A stretch of DNA of 64,000 nt. Origin: Bryobacterales bacterium. GTDB taxonomy: Bacteria > Acidobacteriota > Terriglobia > Bryobacterales > Bryobacteraceae. The DNA lies in assembly GCA_020847975.1 (NCBI GenBank), contig JADLBD010000061.1, positions 1-64,000 on the forward strand, in the 5' to 3' direction. Positions 54,878 through 63,143 of the stretch are shown one piece after another. The stretch's first letter is position 1; the number at the start of each line of letters is the position of its first letter. The notes under the pieces were generated by a model. That model had not been told where the DNA came from. It did not search any database and saw only the letters and a program-made list of their open reading frames with translations. The translations under genes were made by a program, and so were the position numbers.

Positions 54878-55879
54878 TTGCCAGAACTGCGCAAAGACCC
54901 GATCACCGGCCGGTGGGTGATCATAGCGACGGACCGCGTCCGGCGTCCGAGTGATTTCGCAAGAGAAACCGTGACCATCAAGGGCGGACGGTTCTGTCCC
55001 TTTTGTCCTGGGAATGAGTTGAAGACGCCGCCGGAAGTGCTTGCCTATCGCACCAGCGGGCGCTCGAATGAACCCGGGTGGAATGTTCGCGTCGTACCGA
55101 ACAAGTTCCCCGCGCTGCGCGTCGAAGGCAACATGGAGCGGCAGGGCGAGGGAATGTACGACAAGATGGACGGCGTAGGGGCGCATGAGGTGATCATCGA
55201 GACGCCCGATCACATGGCCACGTTGAGCGACTTGCCGGAGAAGCAGATTGAAAGCGTGCTCTGGGCTTTCCGTGACCGGACGCTCGACCTCAAGCGCGAC
55301 ATTCGGCTGCGCTACATCCTGTTCTTCAAGAATCACGGCGAAGCGGCGGGCGCGACGCTCGAACATTCGCACGCGCAGTTGATCGCGCTGCCGGTGGTGC
55401 CGAAGCGAGTGCAGGAAGAGATCGACGGAGCCAAGCGCTACTACGATTTCAAAGAGCGCTGCGTGTATTGCGATATGGTCCGTCAGGATGCCGAAGCGGG
55501 AACGCGCGTGGTTCTGGAGACGGATTACTTTCTCGCCGTGTGTCCCTACGCCCCGCGGTTTCCGTTCGAGACATGGATCGTGCCCCGGCGGCATGCCTCG
55601 CATTTCGAAACCGCGGATGCGCCGCTGCTTGAAAACCTTTCCTGGGTGCTGCGCACGCTGGTGCGGAAGATGGATAAGGTGCTCGAACGGCCGCCGTACA
55701 ATTACGTGATCCACACGACGCCGATTCACGAAGCGCCGATGGCGCACTATCATTGGCACCTCGAGGTGATCCCAAAGTTGACAAAGGTGGCGGGGTTTGA
55801 ATGGGGCACGGGCTTCTATCTGAACCCGACGCCGCCGGAGGAAGCGGCGCGGTTCTTGCGGGATGCCGGGCTCAGTTAG
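54878..55879 (+). CDS. galT: galactose-1-phosphate uridylyltransferase
   Basis: 333 residues with a TTG start behind GAAGGGGGA. The zinc pair CPFCPGNE is near residue 45. LEHSHAQLIALP provides the HxH-type active site His (about 165), and HYHWHLEVIP near the end is the second His motif. A second CxxC (CVYCDMV) is near 196. It converts galactose-1-P and UDP-glucose to glucose-1-P and UDP-galactose; some acidobacterial members may act on other sugars. No galK or galE is adjacent. Confidence 0.92.
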   Translation: MPELRKDPITGRWVIIATDRVRRPSDFARETVTIKGGRFCPFCPGNELKTPPEVLAYRTSGRSNEPGWNVRVVPNKFPALRVEGNMERQGEGMYDKMDGVGAHEVIIETPDHMATLSDLPEKQIESVLWAFRDRTLDLKRDIRLRYILFFKNHGEAAGATLEHSHAQLIALPVVPKRVQEEIDGAKRYYDFKERCVYCDMVRQDAEAGTRVVLETDYFLAVCPYAPRFPFETWIVPRRHASHFETADAPLLENLSWVLRTLVRKMDKVLERPPYNYVIHTTPIHEAPMAHYHWHLEVIPKLTKVAGFEWGTGFYLNPTPPEEAARFLRDAGLS

Positions 55880-55883
55880 CCGG

Positions 55884-56204
55884 TCACGAGAGGAAGTAAC
55901 GCGGCTGGTCGCGCAGCAGTTCCTTCAACCTGGAATCGGGCTTTTCCGTTTCCAGACGGCAGGTGTTGCATCCCTCGAGACCACTCACCGCAATGCGGCC
56001 GTTTTCCTGCGTGACGCGATAGGCCATGCGCGCGCCGCGGTCTCCCGCCAGCCGGTCAAGCGGCCAATCGTTGTTCGACAGGATGTGGATGCCTCCCTCG
56101 GGTCCGATGAGCACCGTCATCGAATCGCTGGCGGCGGATCCGGTTCGGGCTGCCGAGAGGGCCGCGTCGAGCAACTTGGTGGCGTTCTCCCAGAAAATGC
56201 TCAT
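55884..56204 (-). CDS. small conserved-looking protein, unknown function
   Basis: 106 residues. The middle segment MTVLIGPEGGIHILSNNDWP followed by LDRLAGDRGARMAYRV is distinctive and looks like a small beta-rich domain. Two Cys (GCNTC) lie near residue 80. No signal peptide. From memory similar sequences occur in other Acidobacteria; this is unverified. It converges on galT. Confidence 0.6.
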   Translation of the reverse strand: MSIFWENATKLLDAALSAARTGSAASDSMTVLIGPEGGIHILSNNDWPLDRLAGDRGARMAYRVTQENGRIAVSGLEGCNTCRLETEKPDSRLKELLRDQPRYFLS

Positions 56205-56250
56205 ACCAGCCTCTTCGGAGGGAACACGTGTTGTATGAGCGGGCTTGTGC

Positions 56251-56547
56251 CTACCGCGGGGAATGCGCGCCGCAAGACGCGCAGGAAAGCGGAGAGTTGC
56301 GAATCGTAATCAAACGCGCGTGCAGCGCGTCGAGTTGCGCCGACAACCGCCCAATCTCCCCGGCTTGGCCCTGCGTAATTGTCGGGAGTACGGCAGCGGC
56401 GAAACGATAAGTTCTCGCTGCTCGTTCCAGACCGGACGGTGAGGAGGCATGGAGCGCTTGGCAAAGTTCTCCAGCCATGAGAATCAGCAATTCCCGGTCC
56501 GTCTTCGCCCGTAATTCGATCAGTTTGCCTGTTTGCGGATTGCCCAT
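56251..56547 (-). CDS. small helical protein, unknown function
   Basis: About 98 residues from ATG 56547 (MGNPQTGKLIELRAKTDREL). The helical heptad-like stretch LLILMAGELCQALHASS is followed by AARTYRFAAAVLPTI. The C-terminus has CASCGAHS, a possible metal pair. The frame extends upstream to 56577. It lies 46 bp upstream of the small protein at 55884-56204 on the same strand, so the two may form an operon. Confidence 0.5.
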   Translation of the reverse strand: MGNPQTGKLIELRAKTDRELLILMAGELCQALHASSPSGLERAARTYRFAAAVLPTITQGQAGEIGRLSAQLDALHARLITIRNSPLSCASCGAHSPR

Positions 56548-56715
56548 ACAACTGCAAGGACGCGACCCTTCACTCAAAAAGACGAAGCCGGCGGTGGGAG
56601 GGTTCGCGCAGGCAGTTAATTTTTACGAAATCTCGAGAGCGTCCCCCCGCTCAGGCGCGCCCGCTTGCGCCGGACCCGCCAAGGTGAAAGAGTAGTAGAA
56701 GAAAGCCGTGCTTCG

Positions 56716-57609
56716 ATGAAGATTTCGTTTGGGAGTTGGGCCTTCTCATTCGGCCCATATGCGCGGCGTCCCCTTCCCTTTGACGAAGCGGCGCGCCGCG
56801 TTGCCGCCGCCGGATATGACGGAATTGAGCTTGGCGGATTCCCACCCCATGTCACCTTGGAACAATACGCCAGCGCCGTCTCGAGACGGGAATTGAGGCG
56901 GATGCTCTCTGACCTGGGGCTGGGAGTTTCGGGATACGCTCCGGACTTCACCATGGTGAACCCCCTGGTAGAGGAGAACCGGTATAAGTACCTGGAGCGG
57001 ATTCAGCGCTGCGTCGAGTTGTGCGCCGAGGCCGGGAGCCCGGCGCTGCGCGTGGACACCATCGCCGCCCCAGGCTCCATTGCGGAGCCCGAGTATGAGG
57101 AATGCGCCGCCCGGCTGGCGGCCTTGTGGCATGATGCGGCGGAACTGGCCTCACGGGAGCGCGTGCGGCTGGTGTGGGAATTCGAGCCCGGGTTTGTCTT
57201 CAACAAGCCCTCCGAAGTCGTGAATATTTTCGAAAAGGTAGGACACCCGAATTTCCAGATCCTGTTCGACACCTGCCATGCCTATCTTTGCGGCGTCGTC
57301 GGGGCGCGGCAACAGGGCACAGTGGAGCGGCTGGCAAGAGGTGTGCCGGAGTTCCTGGAATTGCTCAGCGGCCGCATCGGCCACATCCACATTGTCGATA
57401 CCGACGGAACGCTCTATGGCGACGAAACCAGCACGCACTGTCCCTTCGGTGAAGGGGTGATCGACTTTCAGAAGCTGGCGCCCGACCTTCTGTCCGTGCC
57501 GGGCATCAAGTGGTGGTGCGTCGATCTTTCGTTTCGTGCCGATAGCGAGCGGTTGCTCGAGCCCAGCCTGGAGTTTGTCAGGAAGTTGACCGCGGGCGTG
57601 CGCGTGTAG
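56716..57609 (+). CDS. sugar phosphate isomerase/epimerase-like TIM barrel
   Basis: 297 residues from ATG 56716. The xylose-isomerase-like TIM barrel shows AAAGYDGIELGG, a metal-type Glu in VWEFEPGFVFN, FDTCHAYL (Asp/His), IGHIHIVDTDG and a late GEGVIDF. These are the usual metal ligands (Glu, Asp, His, Glu). The substrate is unknown; tagatose-3-epimerase- and inosose-dehydratase-like enzymes share this fold. No membrane or signal segment. Confidence 0.87.
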   Translation: MKISFGSWAFSFGPYARRPLPFDEAARRVAAAGYDGIELGGFPPHVTLEQYASAVSRRELRRMLSDLGLGVSGYAPDFTMVNPLVEENRYKYLERIQRCVELCAEAGSPALRVDTIAAPGSIAEPEYEECAARLAALWHDAAELASRERVRLVWEFEPGFVFNKPSEVVNIFEKVGHPNFQILFDTCHAYLCGVVGARQQGTVERLARGVPEFLELLSGRIGHIHIVDTDGTLYGDETSTHCPFGEGVIDFQKLAPDLLSVPGIKWWCVDLSFRADSERLLEPSLEFVRKLTAGVRV

Positions 57610-57639
57610 GCCGTGGCAGGCAAGCTTTTAGCGCTAGCG

Positions 57640-57861
57640 CTAGCCGCGGCGAACGATCGGGATTCCGCAGCGCACCAGGGCGGCTTCCACGGCGCGTTCG
57701 CTCAGCCGGCTGGCATCGTATTCCACCCTCACGGCGTCGAGGGAGGGCCGCTTGAGAACTACGCGGTGAATTCCGTAGACGCCGTGAACCCGGGCGATGG
57801 CGTCGAGATCGCCGTCTCCGAGCGGACGCACGAGATCATACTGTAGGTCGACCTTGGTCAT
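57640..57861 (-). CDS. HMA-like small protein without a CxxC motif
   Basis: 73 residues from ATG 57861. The beta-alpha-beta-beta-alpha-beta pattern (AIARVHGVYGIHRVVLKR ... AVRVEYDASRLSERAVEAAL) resembles heavy-metal-associated domains, but the metal-binding CxxC is absent. A Cys near the end is isolated. It follows the histidine kinase gene by 20 bp on the same strand, so it may be part of the same transcript. Confidence 0.55.
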   Translation of the reverse strand: MTKVDLQYDLVRPLGDGDLDAIARVHGVYGIHRVVLKRPSLDAVRVEYDASRLSERAVEAALVRCGIPIVRRG

Positions 57862-57881
57862 TCGAAAAACAGCATAGCATT

Positions 57882-58520
57882 TCAACCCGGGGAACTGAGG
57901 GTAATGACAAACTCCGCTCCGCCCTCCGGACGATTGGCGGCGCGGACGCGCCCGCCGTTCGAGCGGACGATCGAGCGCACGATATTCAAGCCGATGCCTG
58001 TGTTCGAGGGCTTTGTGGAAAAGTGCGCGTCGAAGATCCGCGGGAGGATCTCTTCCGGAATCCCGGGACCATTGTCGGCGATAACGATGCAGGCGCCGTC
58101 TTCACCCGAGGAAGCCGTCAGTTGCACTCGGCCTCCCTGCGGCATGGCCTGTACGGAGTTGAGCAGGAGGTTGACGAGCACCCGCTCCCAGCCCACAGGA
58201 TTGCCGCGGATGCGCAGGCCGGGTTCGATCTTCCGTTGAAAGTCGATGGCGGGCCCATGCGTGGCTCGCAGGAAGTCGCCCGCGACCTGTACGGCGATCC
58301 CGGCGATCACCGCGAAATCGAAGGTGGAGTCCGTAACCTGGGAGACTCCGCGAACCAGCCTCTCTCCGTGCTCGGCGCTGCGCTGTATCGTGCCGGCGAC
58401 GGATTCCCACCGCGGGTCGCCGGCCAATAAATCAGCGGCGTCCAGAATTGTTTGAAACACGTTCTTGAGATCGTGGACGAGGCCGGGAAGGGTCAGATCC
58501 TGGGCGTCTGTTGGGGACAT
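57882..58520 (-). CDS. minimal histidine kinase without a sensor domain
   Basis: 212 residues. The phosphoacceptor-like motif LVHDLKNVFQTILDAADLL lies at about 14-32. The ATPase domain has LLLNSVQAMPQGG, DNGPGIPEEIL and NTGIGLNIVRSI. There is no membrane helix, PAS domain or receiver. It may be fed by a separate sensor. Four bases separate it from the upstream aroA, so the two are likely co-transcribed. Confidence 0.82.
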   Translation of the reverse strand: MSPTDAQDLTLPGLVHDLKNVFQTILDAADLLAGDPRWESVAGTIQRSAEHGERLVRGVSQVTDSTFDFAVIAGIAVQVAGDFLRATHGPAIDFQRKIEPGLRIRGNPVGWERVLVNLLLNSVQAMPQGGRVQLTASSGEDGACIVIADNGPGIPEEILPRIFDAHFSTKPSNTGIGLNIVRSIVRSNGGRVRAANRPEGGAEFVITLSSPG

Positions 58521-58524
58521 GCCG

Positions 58525-59805
58525 TTACTCGCTCAGTGAGCGTAGCATGTTGTAAAACTCCGGGAAAGAGACCGAGGCGGCATCGGCGTTGTGGATGCGG
58601 GAAGGCCCGCCCGCGGCGAGAGCGGCCACGGAAAAAGCCATGGCGATGCGGTGGTCGGTAAACGAGTCGAGATCGGCGGCGTGAAACTTTTGGTTGCCCG
58701 GAACCTCGAAACCGTCGTCGCGTACGGTGATGGAGACTCCCATGCGGCGGAGATTCTCGGCCACGGTGGCGATCCGGTCGGTTTCCTTGATCCTCAACTC
58801 CGCGGCGTCGCGCACGATCAAGCCGTCGCGGCTCGAGGCGCCGAGCACCGCGAGCACGGGAATTTCGTCGATCAGGGCGGCGGTGGCGGATTTCTCGAGA
58901 ATGCCGCCGCGCCAGGGGGCGTGCTCGATGAGGATGTCGCCCACCAGTTCCCCGCAGGATTCTCCGATATTGAGCACGCGCAGCGGCGCGCCGCCGGCGG
59001 CGAGGAAATCCATGAGCGCCGAGCGTGTGGGGTTCAGCCCCACTCCCTGGATGGCGATTCGCGACCCCGGCACAAGCAGCGCCGCCACCAGGAAAAACGC
59101 CGAAGAGGAAAGATCGCCGGGAACGGCGAGTTCGCGCGCCCGAAGAGCCGGACGCCCATGAATGGAGATGGCGCCCTTGACCGACTCCACTTCCGCCCCG
59201 AACTGCCGCAGCGCGATCTCGGAATGATCGCGGGTGATCACCGGTTCGTGGACAGTGGTAACTCCATCACAGAACAACCCCGCGAAGAGAACGCAGGATT
59301 TCACCTGCGCGCTGGCAACCGGCAGGTGATAATCAATGGCGTGCAGCGGCGAGCCGTGAATGGTGAGCGGGGGATACTTGCCGTCACGGGCTTCGATGCG
59401 CGCCCCCATTTCCGCGAGCGGCGTAATAATGCGCCCCATCGGGCGGCGGCTGAGGGACTCGTCTCCCGTGATGCGGGTGGTAAACGCCTGCGCCGCCAGT
59501 ATCCCGCTCAGCATGCGGATGGTGGAGCCCGAGTTGCCCGCGTCCAGCATCCCCTCCGGAGCTTTGAGGCCGTCGAGACCAACGCCGTGGATGATGGTTT
59601 CCACGCCGTTCGTCTCGATCTTCACGCCCAGCCCGCGCATGCACGCGAGCGTGGACTGGCAATCGGCGCCTTGTGAGTAGTTGTAGATCTTCGAGTCGCC
59701 TTCGGCCAGCGAGGCGAGCATGCCATAACGATGGGAGATGGACTTGTCGCCCGGAAGGCGAATGGAGCCTTGCAGGGCTCGAGCGGGTTGGATGGTTTCG
59801 ACCAT
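58525..59805 (-). CDS. aroA: EPSP synthase (3-phosphoshikimate 1-carboxyvinyltransferase)
   Basis: About 426 residues from ATG 59805 (MVETIQPARALQG). LPGDKSISHR and DAGNSGSTIRML are the substrate-binding motifs, the latter with GNSGS in place of the common GNAGT, a class II-type feature. DEIPVLAVLG and LRIKETDRI (catalytic Asp, Glu and Arg) follow. It joins PEP to shikimate-3-phosphate. ATG 59820 is an alternative start, but TACAAT overlaps it and fits better as a -10 for ATG 59805. Confidence 0.94.
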   Translation of the reverse strand: MVETIQPARALQGSIRLPGDKSISHRYGMLASLAEGDSKIYNYSQGADCQSTLACMRGLGVKIETNGVETIIHGVGLDGLKAPEGMLDAGNSGSTIRMLSGILAAQAFTTRITGDESLSRRPMGRIITPLAEMGARIEARDGKYPPLTIHGSPLHAIDYHLPVASAQVKSCVLFAGLFCDGVTTVHEPVITRDHSEIALRQFGAEVESVKGAISIHGRPALRARELAVPGDLSSSAFFLVAALLVPGSRIAIQGVGLNPTRSALMDFLAAGGAPLRVLNIGESCGELVGDILIEHAPWRGGILEKSATAALIDEIPVLAVLGASSRDGLIVRDAAELRIKETDRIATVAENLRRMGVSITVRDDGFEVPGNQKFHAADLDSFTDHRIAMAFSVAALAAGGPSRIHNADAASVSFPEFYNMLRSLSE

Positions 59806-59859
59806 GCGGAAACCATCCATTGTACCGGGTGATGCGATCGCTACGCCTCGGGAAAGCTT

Positions 59860-60234
59860 TTATACGGCGACGAGTTCCGGAACGTAGTTCATGTAGCTGC
59901 GCGGCTCGCGGTAGCGCTGAAAGCGGTAACCGACGCCGAAGATGGTTTCGATATACGTGTCTCCATAGGGAAACAGCTTCTTCCGCAGCCGGCGAATGTG
60001 CACATCCAGGGTACGCGTGCGGATACCGCGCCCGTATCCCCAAATTCTTTCAAGAAGGATCTCGCGCGGGACGATCTCGCCGGCGTTGTCTAACAGAAGG
60101 CCCAGCAGCTCATGCTCTTTGCGCGTGAGAAGAATCTCACGCAGGTCGACATAGGCTGAACTGTTGTGGAAGTCGAAGGAGAGATGTTGGTCCTGATATT
60201 TCTTTTCAACGTTGTTCGTTCTGGCTGGAAACAT
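59860..60234 (-). CDS. OmpR/PhoB-type DNA-binding domain protein without receiver
   Basis: 124 residues. The winged-helix domain (LTRKEHELLGLLLDNAGEIV, RTLDVHIRRLRKKLF, ETIFGVGYRF) is complete. The receiver domain that normally precedes it is absent; only about 30 residues come before. The protein may be constitutively active, regulated by another mechanism, or be a decay product. The candidate operator lies in the upstream gap. The start MFPARTNN is the only plausible one. Confidence 0.85.
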   Translation of the reverse strand: MFPARTNNVEKKYQDQHLSFDFHNSSAYVDLREILLTRKEHELLGLLLDNAGEIVPREILLERIWGYGRGIRTRTLDVHIRRLRKKLFPYGDTYIETIFGVGYRFQRYREPRSYMNYVPELVAV

Positions 60235-60299
60235 GTGGAAGGCCCCTTTTTTCCGTTCAACTCGATACTAAGGTCCATACGAAAAGAGATGGTGGTTTG

Positions 60300-60318
60300 T
60301 TTGTAAAAAATTTGTAAA
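60300..60318. promoter_or_regulatory. 11-bp-period direct repeat, candidate OmpR/PhoB-type operator
   Basis: TTTGTAAA occurs at 60300-60307 and again at 60311-60318, exactly 11 bp apart, the period typical of sites bound by OmpR/PhoB-type dimers. It lies in the gap between the winged-helix gene and the asparaginase gene. On the minus strand TAGTAT (60270-60265) could be the -10, with the repeats upstream near -42 to -60, an activator position. No consensus -35 is present. Confidence 0.5.
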
Positions 60319-60408
60319 AGGTGCGAACTCGGGCGGAACTTTTGACTTGCCCCGGCCGGCGGCTTGCCTTCCTTCCCGGACGAGACGGACAATGAGTCGG
60401 GGGATGCG

Positions 60409-61506
60409 ATGTTTACACGACGTCATTGGTTATCAGCATCGGCGGCTCTCGCCGCCGCTCCACAGGCTCTGCCCGCGGGCGGCAAGCATGTAGTGATCTC
60501 CTCGGCGAACGGCTTGCGCGCCTGTGCCCGGGCCATGGAGATGATCAACTCCGGGGCGGATACCCTCGATGCCGTGGTGGCCGGGGTCAACATTGTCGAG
60601 GAAGACCCGGATGATGATTCCGTGGGTTACGGGGGCCTGCCGAATGAAGAAGGCGTGGTGGAATTGGATGCGTGTGTCATGCACGGGCCCACGCGCCGCG
60701 CTGGATCCGTGGCGAGCATCCGCGGGGTAAAGACGCCGTCCAAAATCGCCAAACTGGTGATGGAGCAAACGGACCACGTCATGCTCGCCGGCGAAGGCGC
60801 CGCCCGCTTCGCCAGAGCCTACGGGTTCAAGGAAGAGAACCTCCTCACCGAAAAGTCCCGGCTGGCATGGCTTGTCTGGAAGCGCAGCCTGCGCGACGCC
60901 TCGGGACACAATAACTGGACCGATGGGCTCGACGCTCCGGTGAAGCCCACGGCCCGGCTGAAACAAATGTTTCCCGATGTGAGCGATGAGTTGCTGGCCT
61001 ACGCCTGGGACCGGGCGATTCATCCGCCGACGGGCACCATCAACTGCCTGGCGCTGAACACCAGGGGAGAGATGAGCGGGGTAACTACGACCAGCGGCCT
61101 GGCCTGGAAGATTCCGGGGCGCGTCGGGGATTCGCCCATCATCGGCGCGGGGCTCTATGTCGATCAGGACGTGGGCGCGGCCGGATCGACAGGGCGGGGC
61201 GAGGAGAATATCCGTGTCGCTGGCGGCCACACCATCGTGGAAAATATGCGTCACGGGATGTCCCCCAAAGAAGCCTGCCTCGACGCGGTGAAGCGCGTGG
61301 CGCGGAACTACGATAACGATCTGGCCAGACTAGCGAAATTCGATATCAGCTTTTACGCGCTGCGGAAAGATGGTGAATACGGATCAGCCACGCTCTGGAG
61401 CGGGACCACGAAGAACGGGCAAGCGCGGCCGCGGCAGTTCGCGGTGAATGACGGCGGGAAGAGCCGGCTCGAGAACTGCTCCTATCTTTACGAGCGGAAG
61501 GGCTGA
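60409..61506 (+). CDS. exported N4-(beta-N-acetylglucosaminyl)-L-asparaginase
   Basis: 365 residues from ATG 60409. The start MFTRRHWLSASAALAAAP is a twin-arginine-type signal. The N-terminal-nucleophile hydrolase fold is recognisable by GTINCLALNTRGEMSGVTTT, in which a Thr should become the new N-terminus after self-cleavage, and by KIPGRVGDSPIIGAGLY. It removes the glycan from Asn-linked glycopeptides; isoaspartyl peptidase activity is a possible alternative. The catalytic Thr is present. A frame extends upstream to 60364. Confidence 0.88.
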   Translation: MFTRRHWLSASAALAAAPQALPAGGKHVVISSANGLRACARAMEMINSGADTLDAVVAGVNIVEEDPDDDSVGYGGLPNEEGVVELDACVMHGPTRRAGSVASIRGVKTPSKIAKLVMEQTDHVMLAGEGAARFARAYGFKEENLLTEKSRLAWLVWKRSLRDASGHNNWTDGLDAPVKPTARLKQMFPDVSDELLAYAWDRAIHPPTGTINCLALNTRGEMSGVTTTSGLAWKIPGRVGDSPIIGAGLYVDQDVGAAGSTGRGEENIRVAGGHTIVENMRHGMSPKEACLDAVKRVARNYDNDLARLAKFDISFYALRKDGEYGSATLWSGTTKNGQARPRQFAVNDGGKSRLENCSYLYERKG

Positions 61507-61605
61507 ACCCCGGCTTTGGGCGGCTTTAGGCCCGGCGGTGAGCGCGCCGCCCATGATAAATTTAAACTTATCCTCTCACCATCGTCACGATCACCGCTTC
61601 TAATA

Positions 61606-62406
61606 ATGTCAGAGTCCTCAGCAAACGCCGGCCAGCGATTCCAGCAACTCGTCGAGATCATGGCCCGGCTGCGCGCTCCTGACGGGTGTCCCTGGGACCG
61701 GGAACAGTCCTTCGATTCCATCAAGCCCTACACGCTCGAAGAGACCTACGAAGTGATGGAAGCCATCGACAACCGCGACTGGCGCGCGCTCGCCGAGGAA
61801 CTTGGCGACTTCCTGCTGCAGGCCGTCTTCTATGCCCAGATGGCTGCCGAGGAACGGCGCTTCACCATCGAGGATTCGCTCCAGGCCATCAACGAGAAGC
61901 TCATCCGCCGTCATCCGCATGTCTTCGGCGGCGGGAACGCGAAGACTCCCGACGAAGTGAAAGTGCGCTGGGACGAGATCAAGCAGCAGGAGAAGAAGGA
62001 CCGCGGAGAGCAGCCCAAAGGAATGCTGGACGGCGTGCCGAGGGCGATGCCGGCGCTCGTCGAAGCGCAACAGATCAGCTCCAAGGCGGCCGCGGCGGGC
62101 TTTGATTGGGAGGACGCCTCGCAGGTACTCGAGAAGGTCCGCGAGGAGATCGTGGAGTTGGAGCAGGCGCGCGACGCGCAGGACCGCGACGAAATGGAAG
62201 GTGAGATCGGGGACTTGCTGTTCACCATCGTCAACCTCGCGCGGTTCTTGAAAGTGGACCCCGAACAATCGCTGCGGCGCACGAACGCGAAGTTCCGGAA
62301 GCGGTTTGCGCACGTGGAACAGGGACTGGCCGCGCGCGGAAAGACCGTCAGCGGCTCGACTCTCGAGGAGATGGAGGCACTCTGGCAGGAGGCGAAAAGT
62401 TTGTGA
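61606..62406 (+). CDS. mazG: MazG nucleoside triphosphate pyrophosphohydrolase
   Basis: 266 residues. Two MazG domains: the first has PDGCPWDREQSFDSIKPYTL and LEETYEVMEAID plus EELGDFLLQ (metal-binding EExxE and ExxD), the second has REEIVELEQA and EGEIGDLLFTIVN. It hydrolyses non-canonical NTPs and has been linked to (p)ppGpp removal. It ends in a GTGA overlap with the next gene. TAATA lies just before the ATG, with no strong ribosome site. Confidence 0.95.
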   Translation: MSESSANAGQRFQQLVEIMARLRAPDGCPWDREQSFDSIKPYTLEETYEVMEAIDNRDWRALAEELGDFLLQAVFYAQMAAEERRFTIEDSLQAINEKLIRRHPHVFGGGNAKTPDEVKVRWDEIKQQEKKDRGEQPKGMLDGVPRAMPALVEAQQISSKAAAAGFDWEDASQVLEKVREEIVELEQARDAQDRDEMEGEIGDLLFTIVNLARFLKVDPEQSLRRTNAKFRKRFAHVEQGLAARGKTVSGSTLEEMEALWQEAKSL

Positions 62407-63134
62407 TCGAGACGCGAAAACTGACCACCATTGCGGAATATGAGGAGGCGGTGAATCTTCAGCGGGAGATCTGGGGATTCGCGGACGTGGAACTGCTACC
62501 GCGCCGGCTGTTTGTGGTGGCGAACAAAGTGGGAGGACAGACGTTCGGAGCCTTCGACGGCGGCCGCATGGTGGCGTTTCTGATTGCCATCCCCGGACTC
62601 AAGTCCGACGGGACAACCTACTTGCACAGCCATATGCTGGGCACGCTTGCCGGATATCGCGACCGCGGGCTGGGGCGAAAGCTAAAGCTGATGCAGCGCG
62701 AGGAAGCGCTTTCGCGCGGCATCAAGCTCATCGAATGGACCTTTGATCCGCTGGAATTGAAGAATGCTTTCTTCAACATTGAACGGCTGGGCGCGGTGGT
62801 GCGGCGGTTCGTTCCCAATCAGTACGGGACAACTTCGAGCCACCTGCACGGCGGTTTGCCGACAGACCGCTGCGTGGCCGAGTGGTGGATCGGCTCCCCG
62901 CGCGTGGAAGCCATTTTGAACAACACTCCTTTGCCGGCGGCGCCCATCGAAGCGCGCGTTCCCATTCCCTCGAACATTGACACCCTGCGGCAGAAAGACG
63001 CGCAACAGGCGCGTGTCATTCAGGATATGGTGCGCGAGCGTTTCCTCGAATACCTGCGCAAGGGTCTCGAAGTGTCGGGCTTCGAAAGGACCGGGGAAAC
63101 GGGCACTTACCTGTTTTCCCCGCGGCAGGGTTGA
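62403..63134 (+). CDS. GNAT-like acetyltransferase next to a MenC-type enzyme
   Basis: 243 residues with a GTG start overlapping the mazG stop. It shows the GNAT layout: ELLPRRLFVVANKVGGQTFG, SHMLGTLAGYRDRGLGRKLK (acetyl-CoA-binding R/QxxGxG/A-like loop) and IEWTFDPLELKNAFFNIERL. The pairing with an enolase-superfamily MenC/N-acylamino-acid racemase gene suggests it makes an N-acylamino acid for that enzyme (inference). The substrate is unknown. Confidence 0.82.
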   Translation: MIETRKLTTIAEYEEAVNLQREIWGFADVELLPRRLFVVANKVGGQTFGAFDGGRMVAFLIAIPGLKSDGTTYLHSHMLGTLAGYRDRGLGRKLKLMQREEALSRGIKLIEWTFDPLELKNAFFNIERLGAVVRRFVPNQYGTTSSHLHGGLPTDRCVAEWWIGSPRVEAILNNTPLPAAPIEARVPIPSNIDTLRQKDAQQARVIQDMVRERFLEYLRKGLEVSGFERTGETGTYLFSPRQG

Positions 63135-63143
63135 GGAATAACT

